Positions 56,133 through 64,000 of a DNA stretch of 64,000 nucleotides are shown in pieces (positions within the stretch are counted from its first letter, which is position 1; every line of letters begins with the position of its first letter). Origin of the DNA: Apiotrichum sp. Y4204 (taxonomy: Eukaryota > Basidiomycota > Tremellomycetes > Trichosporonales > Trichosporonaceae); the NCBI GenBank assembly GCA_025531455.1, contig JAMYHL010000010.1, positions 806,001 through 870,000 of the forward strand, in the 5' to 3' direction. Position numbers and translations under genes: made by a program. Below the pieces are notes generated by a model. It worked only from the letters and a program-made list of their open reading frames with translations, did no database searches and was not told the origin of the DNA.

Positions 56133-56567
56133 GGTGGGTTTTGGAAGGGGAGTGGTAGTGACCAACAGAAACGTGATCGCGATCCAGAAAAGTCGGCAGG
56201 ACACTCACCGACGGGTTCCACCGGCGACCTGTCCGTCACGGGGTCTCGGACTTTGTTATCGGCGTGACTCGGGGCAATCAAGATGACTCGAAAACAGAAA
56301 ATGAGATCCAGGGTTAACACGTGTCATTTAAAGTGGGTTGCATGGGTTGCGAAAGTTGGCGTGCACCCCCCAATATTCACAGCTTGCCCCAAGGTGAAGC
56401 GCTGAAGTTGACGATTGCTGAGGGTCCTAGTGTTCTCACAGCAGACAGTTGATGGCCGACGTGTTCTTGGGAAATACAAATCGGAAGATCGGAAGTAGGT
56501 TGCACACGTCTTGAGAAGGTTATCGAAGTGCAATGAATAATGGCATATGCGCGAGCCCAGTCTATGT
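56133..56567. promoter_or_regulatory. HIS4 upstream region
   Basis: 435 bp between the HIS4 start and the MAK11 3' end, which runs in the same direction. It carries two TGACTC motifs (separate entry). Confidence 0.5.
56265..56289 (-). promoter_or_regulatory. Two TGACTC elements, candidate Gcn4/Cpc1 sites of HIS4
   Basis: TGACTC occurs at 56265-56270 and 56284-56289, about 133 and 152 bp before the HIS4 start codon, each followed by G. TGACTC is the core bound by Gcn4/Cpc1 in general amino-acid control, and yeast HIS4 is a classic target. Binding here is inferred. Confidence 0.6.
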
Positions 56568-58267
56568 CTAGTCCTCCTCCATCTCCTCCTCATCCTCTTC
56601 CTCCAGCTCCTCCTCGTCCTCATCCTCGTCCTCAAACTCGACCTCCATCTCATCCTCATCTTCTTCACCCTCGTTCGCCGAGTCGTACATGTCTGGCCCC
56701 TCGTCGCTTTCCTCTTCGTCGGTCTCCTCCTCCTCGTCATCATCTGCGAATCGTGCTCCAGTCTTCGCTACCGGTGCCGTACCAGCCGCGGGCGCCTTCT
56801 GTTTCCGTGGGGCTCCACCGTCGGCAATGGATACGCAAATGAGTCGGCTGCCGTCCGTGCTGTATGTCGCGACAGGAGAAATTTGTTCGCTATCCCCACC
56901 AAGGAGGGAGAGGTCGTGGACGTTGATGTTTCCGTCCGACGACACACTCGTCAGAAGCACGGTGGGGCCAGCCGGAGCAGGGAACGTCAAGGCGTCGATA
57001 GACTTTACACTGTAATGATCAGATATGAACGTGTCACAGCGAAGGTATTACGCACCGGTTCGTGTGGCCCACAAGCGTGCCTACGCGCTCAAGCTCCGCC
57101 TTGCCCTGGGAGCTACCCTCCTCTTCCTCGTCCTCCTCATCCTTCTCCTCCTCATCTTCCTCCTCGTCCTCGCCAATTTCAACGGAGTATACCTCCACAC
57201 CGTCCTTCTCCGTGCCCACGCAAAGGACTTCCATGTCCTTGCCGGGAAGGTCCGCAAAGAGCAGGGTGTTGAAACGCGACTTGGTCTCAAGGGTATGCAG
57301 GAGCTTGAGCGTCTGCGAGAGTCAGCTTAGGTCCGACGGCACACAGCTTCGCAACATACCAGGGAGTAGATCTGGATCTTCTTTGGGAAAAGGACTGCAA
57401 AGTGTGTTCCCAGCGGGCTGAACTTGACGAGCTCGGCCTCAGACCCCAGAGGCAAGGATGCGGCACCACGACCACGCATGAGGTCCCACATCTTAAGGGT
57501 GCAATCCTTGCCAACACTAAGCGCGACGCGGCCTGTGGGATGAATGGCAACGTTGTTGACGCGTCCAGAATGGCCCTTGAGAGACTTGAGAAGCGCCCAG
57601 TCGCTCGTGCGGAAGAGAGAGAGAGTCGAGTCCGCCGACGTCGTGAGAAGGTGCGAAGACGACGGGAACGTGAGCGACGTGATAGTACCTGCTGTCAGCA
57701 CACCTGAACACAAGCAGGTGCAATACACCGATGTGAACCTGCACTTCATGACTTACCGGTATGCTGGCTGAGCCTTCCGACCTCCTTCCTCCTCCTGAGA
57801 TCCCACACTTTAACGAACTCGTCCTCGGATCCGGTGGCAAGCCATTTCCCGCCAGGCGACGCGGCGACCGTCTTGATCATGGCGAGGTGTGCGGGGAAGA
57901 TAAAGATGGGGGTGAGCGTCGGCTTGTCGGCGCCGGGTGCGTACCGCCCCTCGAGGCCGTACAGGATCTTCTCATAAGAACCAGCAACGATTTTGAATGT
58001 CGGCGCGTCGTCCGCCACGGGGCTCATCTCAGCGTCCTCGGGGAGCGCGCGAGACTTGCCCTTCGCCTCCGCGGACTTGGCGGGCTTGTCGGCCTTCGCA
58101 GCCTTGGACTTCGCAGGAGTCGCGGCCTCACCCTTTGCCTTCTTCGCGATGGACTGGTTCTTTGCGTCGGGCTTGCCCTCGTACGTGACCTCGACAGTCG
58201 GCTTGGCCGCCGCCCGCTTGTACGGCCCCGCGCGCGACTTGGTCTTGCTCTTGCCCTGCTTGCCCAT
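56568..58267 (-). CDS. MAK11: WD40 ribosome biogenesis protein Mak11 (PAK1IP1)
   Basis: Nucleolar factor for 60S subunit assembly. Exons 57757-58267, 57360-57688, 57056-57312 and 56568-57009 give 512 residues; introns are 68, 47 and 46 nt. The first 90 residues are a Lys/Ala-rich basic tail (KSKTKSRAGPYKRAAAKP), probably nucleolar targeting. The propeller starts with FKIVAGSYEKILYGLEGRYA, typical of Mak11. WD units follow: ASPGGKWLATGSEDEFVKVWD, SLTFPSSSHLLTTSADSTLSL, GHSGRVNNVAIHPTGRVALSV and TVLLTSVSSDGNINVHD. A Glu/Asp-rich insertion of about 30 residues interrupts the propeller, and the C-terminus is an acidic tail of about 65 residues. These acidic segments are common in nucleolar assembly factors. 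Confidence 0.9.
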
Positions 58268-58704
58268 GATGGAGTTTGGATGGGAGATGGAGTATGGAGT
58301 GTTGAGTGTGGGCTCTCGGCTGAACTTCTCCACCCCAACCACGGTCGCAAGGTTTGTTATGACGCCCAGAAGGCGAAGGACTTCGCTAGATCCAACTTTT
58401 GGTGCATAATTATGTGTAAATTAAATCTACCGGCAGCACTTATCAATTCGTGTTGGAAAGTTCAAAATTGGCTGGGTGGTTGGCTGCCGGCGCTGGCCGG
58501 AATGCCAGGCGCCGAAAGTCGCCGAATGCAAGACCTCGAGACGCACAAGAGGTCCGATCAACCGAACCCATCGTTGCTCATGTCGCTTGGTCCCGATGAC
58601 CCTAACACTGCATACTGGATTTGTAGATTGTGTCCTCCCCGCTCCACAAGCTCCCCGTTCCGTGATCAATGAATGCATATCTGAAGGGTGGTACATCTGT
58701 ACAT
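58268..58704. other. Intergenic region between MAK11 start and mL44 3' end
   Basis: 437 bp; both genes are on the minus strand, so this is the MAK11 promoter. No specific element recognised. Confidence 0.4.
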
Positions 58705-59954
58705 CTAGAGCGCCCTGCGAAGGGCCCGTCCGGAGTGGGAGACCGGCTCGTGCTGGCCGACCGAGACAAGGTTGGGGCGGAACTGGCCCTCCGTGGGCAA
58801 GGTCTCGAGGCCCTTGGCGCCGGTCTGAAGCGGCCGGTCAGCGTGAGCCGAGGTGGGGAGAGCCTCGTTCCTGTTCTGGACGAGGTAGAGGGAGAGGAGA
58901 GCATTGGTGGCGGCGCGGTGCTCGGCCATTGCGAGGGACGAGCCGTGGCCCTCAGCAAGCTTGAGGCCGTTCGAGAGGAAGAGACCAATGTTGAACAGGG
59001 GCGCCTGAGTCGCCGCACCGGACGATGCGAGAACACTGTGATGTTAGTACTAGGTGGCTCTGTAGTGACCCTTTCTGTCATCACTCACCGAGACTCGATG
59101 CGGCTAGACTGGGGAGTGAGAGCAACGCCAGCATCTGCGAGGTGCTTGGCGACAACGCCCGAAAGCACGTATTTGGGATTGCGGAAGTTGAAGAGGTTGG
59201 CCATGTCGACATGACGGCTCAAGAAGTGGGCGTGGACGAACTGGCGTGCGGCCGCGATGCCCTGCTCCTGGTAGATGAGACCGACGAATGCGCGAACCAC
59301 ACTGGCGAGGCAGTCGGAGAAACCAGCCTTGCGACGATCCGCGGACACCTCGGTGGACTCCTCGCCCTCCTTGCGGAATCCTGGGGCCACAGGCGTCTCG
59401 ACGTATTTACGCTCGTAGGCCGGCTGCTTCCAACGGATGGGCACTGCGCTCGGCGCGTTCTTGGGCAAGACCGTCGTGGAAGCGTAGTTCGTGACGCTGA
59501 TACCGAGCTCCCGACCAACAGACTGCAGGGCGGAGGGTCCAACGTAGCTAGTCACCGCGTTGGAGATGGCGACGGTGGGGAGGTTGGGGTATCGGCTGGC
59601 CACCTCCTCTGTCGCGAACAAGCCAAGAAGAGAGTTTCCGAGGGTCGCAAGAAGCTCGTTGTTCTCCTGCGCAGACGCGCCGCCTTCCGGGTCAGCGGCC
59701 TCGGCCTCGGAGAAGGACGTGTGAGTGAGACAGGTAAGAAGCTGCTTCTGGAGTTCGGGGGTGGAGGGGAGGGAAAGACGGGCAAGGAGCGCGGCCATGG
59801 CGGTGGACGAGTAGGGGTCCGTAGCCAGCTCCTGCCGCCTGAACAGCGGCGCAGACGAGCTCAGCTGTCGAGAAGGGACAACCAAGCGACGACGGAGCGG
59901 AGTGCGCGCCAGGCGGCGCATGAACGCCGAGGACATCGTGTAGGCGGGGTTCAT
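58705..59954 (-). CDS. MRPL3: Mitochondrial large ribosomal subunit protein mL44 (Mrpl3)
   Basis: Component of the mitochondrial ribosome with a catalytically dead RNase III-like domain and a double-stranded-RNA-binding domain. Exons 59089-59954 and 58705-59035 (53-nt intron) give 398 residues, near the 390 of yeast Mrpl3. The N-terminus is Arg/Ser/Leu-rich without acidic residues (RRLARTPLRRRLVVPSRQLS), a mitochondrial presequence. The RNase III-like part includes LLTCLTHTSFSEAEAADPEG, ENNELLATLGNSLLGLFATE and ALQSVGRELGISVTNYA, then DCLASVVRAFVGLIYQEQGI, where the usual catalytic ExxxD residues are replaced. The last 110 residues fit the dsRBD (LFNIGLFLSNGLKLAEGHGS and then AEHRAATNALLSLYL). 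A start at the MSSAFMRR methionine, six codons in, is equally possible. Confidence 0.88.
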
Positions 59955-60903
59955 CGTCGGAGATGTCGGTAAGATCTCGGAGATGAAAGAACAAAATGTC
60001 GGAAGCCGAGCAACACTCGAAAACGCGACGGCCCTTGGTGCTCGAGTCGGAGCTTTTGTTTTGGCTTGTCGGAGCTGGTCTCGGAGCGACCGGTGACCGA
60101 GAGCGGAGATGACGGTGTGTGGTGTTGTGTTTTGCGGACTTGTGGTTTCGACAAGACACTTTTGATAGCTCGACCAAGACTTTCCGAGGGCGTTTTTTGG
60201 TGGGACAGACGATGAGGAGACGAGGGTGGTCGCTGAAAAAGATAGGTTTCCCACGATAGCTCAGGAAGGTCGTCTGACTGGCGCCAAATAGCTGACGATC
60301 TGGCGATCCGAATCAGCAAATACCCCCGTTTCATGCAAAAAGGGGGCCATGCGATTGCCATGGAGCACTAGCGTGTAATACATGCGATCCCTCCTGATAT
60401 TCCGATACGGACATTCCCATGCCGGTGCGGACACAGTTGTGATGATGATTGATGGTGCCTTTTTGAGCACGCCTTCTGCGCTGCCGCTGTGAACTGTACC
60501 GCGCAGGGGCCAGGTGATGGTTTTGCCTCATGAGAGATGACGCCATTGCTCGCTCTTTCCGTCCCAGTGCAGTACGAATACCGCCCCTCCAGGCCCCGAC
60601 TCCCCCGGCTAGCCACTCGTACTGCGTCCTGCTCCTCCTACCTGCACCCCTCTGCCTGCTGCTTTTTCTCACAGCGCGGTTGTGGCTCTTGCTCCACCTC
60701 GCTCGTTCTGCTACGCGCTTCCCTCCTGTCGTCTCGGTCATTCGCTTACCCCAAGCTGCCCCCCCCCTCCCCCCCTTGACAACCCACGTCGTCAGCAGGC
60801 TGTCATCTCTCTCTTTATCACTTCTCTGATCCTTCTTGCGATTTAAAAGGCACTCATCCATCCTTTCGCGTTCCCCTCATCCCGCATCTTACCATCCAGC
60901 ACC
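59955..60903. other. Divergent intergenic region
   Basis: 949 bp between mL44 and the rhodanese gene. It contains C-rich tracts near 60755-60775. No gene recognised. Confidence 0.45.
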
Positions 60904-61708
60904 ATGTCCTTCCGTACTGCTGTCCGCCGCGCCGCCTCGGGTTGCGGCTGCAACGGCGCCCGCATCGCGTCGCGCGCCATTGCCCGCCCTGTGCTCGCTT
61001 CCCGCGCCGTCCCGGCCATGAGCATCCCCGCGATCCGCGCCTTCACCACCTCGTCGCCCGTCCTCAAGCAGGCCCGCGACGCCTGGGCCAAGGACCCGGT
61101 CATTGGCTACGACCAGGTCAAGGAGTACTCGGAGCGCCCCTCGGACGTAAGTGCAGGGTCGCTGCTCACATGTTCTGATCCGTGCTGACATGCAGAACGT
61201 CCTCCTCGTCGACGTCCGTGACCCCGAGGAGGTTGAGCTTGGCTCCATCCCGGGATCCGTGAACCTCCCCCTTCCCCGTCTTGACGACGCTCTTAACCAG
61301 AACTTCAGCCCCGGAGCTTTCCAGAATGTGAGTGAGAATGGCGATGGCATCGCTGTAGAGGGCGATGGCAGGAGCAACGGGGCCTGCTGCAACAAGCATG
61401 GTAAACAAGTTGAGACGCTCATAATGTGGATCTGCGACATCTATCGTGCTTCTTGCAGTCGCCATCGCTCATGCTGCTCGCATCGCACTCTTCCACTCCG
61501 TACTCGACGCTAACCCCCTCAGGAGTTCGCTTTCGCCAAGCCCCTCCCCAAGCAGAACATTGTGTTCTTCTGCCGCTCGGGCAAGCGCTCGGCCACGGCC
61601 TGCGAGTTCGCGGAGGCCAATGGCTACCCCAACGTCCGCAACTACGTCGGCTCCATGCTCGACTGGGCCGAGCACGAGGGCCTCGACCCCGAGTCGCTTG
61701 GTCTCTAA
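60904..61708 (+). CDS. Mitochondrial single-domain rhodanese (thiosulfate sulfurtransferase-like)
   Basis: Transfers sulfane sulfur through an active-site Cys persulfide; in fungi such proteins serve thiosulfate/sulfide metabolism or sulfur delivery. Exons 60904-61146, 61196-61327 and 61523-61708 give 186 residues; introns are 49 and 195 nt. Residues 1-50 are Arg/Ala/Ser-rich with no acidic residue and end in a typical fungal presequence border (RAFTTSSPVLKQA). The rhodanese domain shows GYDQVKEYSE, VLLVDVRDPEEVELGSIPGS, VNLPLPRLDD, the active-site loop FCRSGKRSATA with Cys as nucleophile and GYPNVRNYVGSMLDWAEHEG. The six-residue CRSGKR loop matches the size of sulfur-transfer rhodaneses rather than the longer Cdc25-type loop. 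Confidence 0.92.
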
Positions 61709-62624
61709 GCAATGGATTCCCTAGCATAACAAGGAGGACAAAACGCGAAAGGGCCTAAAGCGCGCGGGCTGGTGTCGCCCAGTCGTGTTGCACAAGGCCT
61801 AGAAGGAAGAAGTCGGTAGTTTGCACTGTCTTGGAGATAACAACATAGACGCCAAATGCGCTGTATCTTGAAGCCTGTGGTTATTGGTCGTGGTGCATCA
61901 ATCTGTGTGCTGCCAACTCACGTATCTGATAACAACAGTTCTGACGGAAAACTGCCTGACATGAGCCACACTGACCTCAACATGGTAACGGCCGCAACGT
62001 CCTGTATCGTGACCTCAGTCCAAGCACTCGGGTCGAGCAGACTGATTCATAATCATGCATGATGGCATGCAACGACATCGTCTTGGGCGGCTACCGGGTG
62101 GCATGGTTGTCTCTAGTGTCCTATGTATAGTACAGGAGTATTGTGTGTTTTGTTTGAGTCCACCAAATGGCCTGATCAGGACCTGGTCTCGGGCCCTCGG
62201 GCCCAGCCACTGCGCCACCATTGCATCAGAGCACGCACTTGCTCCTGTGGTCCATTCGGAAACACGCTATCAATTGCAACATGCGTCCGCGAGGAAAGGT
62301 GCAACTGATACATCTACACACAATACCATCGCAGGGCGCTGACTAAGTGCGTCTTAGACTTGACACAGCAGTGCACTATGACTCGGTTGGACCTCGCAGT
62401 GCTTGTGACCATAACGCTACCCGACAGCCGTGCTGTTTCGGATATGACCATTGTCCATCTGTCCATTACCACTAGCACGCATGAAGTTGAGTGCAATCTA
62501 GTTCAATATGAAGATGAATCCCACGCCATCATAAAACCTAGGCTCCCCTGCACGCCCTGCTCTGCAGAGTCTCCCTACCTGACAAGGCACAGGGTATAGA
62601 GATTACAACACTTCATTGATGCCA
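61709..62624. other. Intergenic region between convergent genes
   Basis: 916 bp between the rhodanese and kinase 3' ends. Somewhat less G+C-rich than the genes; no feature recognised. Confidence 0.5.
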
Positions 62625-64000
62625 TTATAGTGCCCTGGTGCGCTGGCGCGCCATGTCAAGGAGAAAGGGGCCGAGAATTGTGTCTACTGGTGGCTTCGGC
62701 CTGTTGAGGCGGGACAGGAGCGTAAGAGTCGCCGCCGCGCTGCGACGTGCTGTTGGCTCAAGCATCACGAGTCCCTCGAGTACGTCGAGCAGGTCCTCGG
62801 CAGGAAGTATGGAAAGCGCATCTCGCACCCGTTGTGGCGGGTAATGATCAAACGCTATCTTGCCTGCATCAGGAAGCGAGCTGAAGCTCTGCTCATCAGC
62901 GCCGCATATGATGACCACTCACCGGCCAGGATTTGGGCGTTGGCGTACCCAGCAGACGGAAGATGCTGGCGGCAAGCCCCAGTTCTCCAAATGCTGCAGA
63001 GAAGAGCGACGATGGCGGACCCGTCGGGACGGGAACGGCACTCGTCTTATCTGTGACGTCAAGGCGGGCGAACTCCGCTTCGAGCCCCGCCCGATCTGAT
63101 CGCTTGGACTCGGCTACCGGCTTGACCTTCGGTTTCGGCGGCGATTTGGCGGTCCCTTCGTCGTCCGAGTCACTCAGACTGTCGCTCCCGCTTGTGTTGC
63201 CACTCCCTCTGCCGACTGGGTGGAAGAACTCGGCGAGGGTCACACCAGCCGACCAGAGGTCAATTGCTGCAGCATCGTATTTGCCAGGAGAGAAGAGTAG
63301 TTCTGGCGCACGATATGGACTGCAGTCTGTTAGCTGCGCCGACATCTCTACTCACCCAGTCCCCACTGCACAACTCATCGCACCGCCATCGCCTGCAGGT
63401 TCGCCGTCCCAGGCCGCACCGAAGTCGATCAACACTGGCACGCCTTCGAAGCTGAACATGAGATTCCCAGGCTTCACATCGCGGTGTGCGATTCCGCAAG
63501 CATGGAGGTAAGCAAGAGCCTGGAAAAGGCCCTCAGCCGTATGCAGAAAGAGCTCGCTGGCGTGAGGGCTCAGCCCTTGGAATGCGAGAACGTCAGACAG
63601 CTTGAATGCCAGTAAAGGGAGCACGAGGGTGTGCTCTATCCGTGCTGCATCATACGTATATGCAAGCAGAGCAACGATCTGGGGTTAGAGACGCAGTAAA
63701 ATCAGAAGAGAAAGCAAATATCTGAAATGGCCAAAGAATGCTATTGAGACAGTCCCGTCGCTGGTGACTACCCACATTTGGTTGCGTGACGCGTTGCAAG
63801 ATGCGAACTTCTCGGACCACGTCGTGAGGTCGTCGAGCTTTTGCGGTGCCGCGCTTTGGAGCCGAAACGAGCTTGCGTACTCTGCGCTTGGCTGCCGCTG
63901 AGAGAATCCTGTCGTCCGAGGTGGCCAAGGCTAAGGCTGTAGCAGCAGTCGAAGGTTTCCCGGCAGGCTCGTCGTCCACCAACAAAACATCACCATGGAT
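62625..64000 (-). CDS. Protein kinase, CDK-activating-kinase-like (partial, runs off the right edge)
   Basis: The 5' end lies beyond the window. Visible exons 63776-64000, 63356-63678, 62923-63319 and 62625-62888 splice in frame (introns 97, 36 and 34 nt) to 402 residues. N-lobe remnants include [20 protein letters not shown]. The catalytic loop is [11 protein letters not shown], the metal-binding DFG is present in [10 protein letters not shown], the activation segment ends at YRAPELL and the F helix is [29 protein letters not shown] is a CMGC/CDK-type feature. Between the F helix and [11 protein letters not shown] there is an insertion of about 60 residues rich in Ser, Asp and Lys. The closest guess is a monomeric CDK-activating kinase of the Cak1/Csk1 type; another CDK-like kinase is possible. 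The Gly-rich loop is not in the window, so activity cannot be judged fully. Confidence 0.85.

Noticed and set aside
53583..56267. 894-codon open frame on the plus strand
   Set aside because: It is exactly antisense to HIS4, whose product is unmistakable. Long antisense frames are expected in G+C-rich codon usage, and the translated product is Arg/Gly/Asp-rich without family motifs.
53079..56567. A functional amino-acid gene cluster (ARO8 type, tRNA-Val, HIS4)
   Set aside because: Neighbouring but separately oriented, with no shared promoter; chance proximity is enough to explain it.

Overview
The window is ordinary nuclear chromosome of a G+C-rich basidiomycete yeast. The best fit is a tremellomycete, perhaps Trichosporonales. 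This rests on intron style (many GT-AG introns of 31-60 nt, usually with a CTGAC or CTAAC branch-like motif just before the acceptor), on fungal gene forms (one-polypeptide HIS4, SHE4, ERG2, HFI1) and on protein flavour. The genus cannot be fixed by eye. No prophage, transposon, CRISPR array or biosynthetic cluster was seen. I annotate 27 protein genes (one running off the right edge) and one intron-containing tRNA gene. Exon junctions come from reading splice sites and checking that each spliced model stays in frame.

Layout. 0-17 kb: ADK1 (+), HFI1/ADA1 (-), RRP43 (+), ERG2 (+), ACB1 (-), a tiny multi-exon NDUFA4/B12D-like mitochondrial protein (+), an unrecognised proline-rich coiled-coil protein (+) and a type-B carboxylesterase (-). 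17-33 kb: a large disordered RING-H2 protein (+), a pyridoxal-reductase-like aldo/keto reductase (+), a glycolipid transfer protein (-), an oversized mitochondrial dihydroorotate dehydrogenase (-), a multipass membrane protein (+), a DUF4246 protein (-) and a small secreted protein (-). 33-45.6 kb: eIF2B delta (+), a 1411-residue coiled-coil protein (-), SHE4/UNC-45 (+), RAI1 (+) and methionine sulfoxide reductase A (+). 47-64 kb: an F-box/LRR protein (+), an ARO8-type aminotransferase (+), tRNA-Val (+), HIS4 (-), MAK11 (-), mitochondrial ribosomal protein mL44 (-), a mitochondrial rhodanese (+) and a CDK-activating-kinase-like kinase (-, partial).

The genes are mostly unrelated housekeeping functions: nucleotide, sterol and amino-acid metabolism, RNA quality control, translation and mitochondria. 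They do not form a pathway cluster. HIS4 has two TGACTC elements upstream, as expected for general amino-acid control.

The most unusual signal is gene architecture. RAI1 needs a 31-nt intron and an 8-nt microexon between two 36-nt introns. The ARO8-type gene is best explained by a 2-nt microexon. MXR1 has a 32-nt catalytic exon between two 34-nt introns. The small mitochondrial gene is cut into 22-, 15- and 17-nt exons. The esterase probably begins with an exon whose only codon is ATG. Together these suggest very efficient intron definition and near-minimal introns. Second in interest are the enlarged dihydroorotate dehydrogenase (internal repeats plus a 148-residue tail) and the RING protein with a second RING-like cysteine/histidine set.
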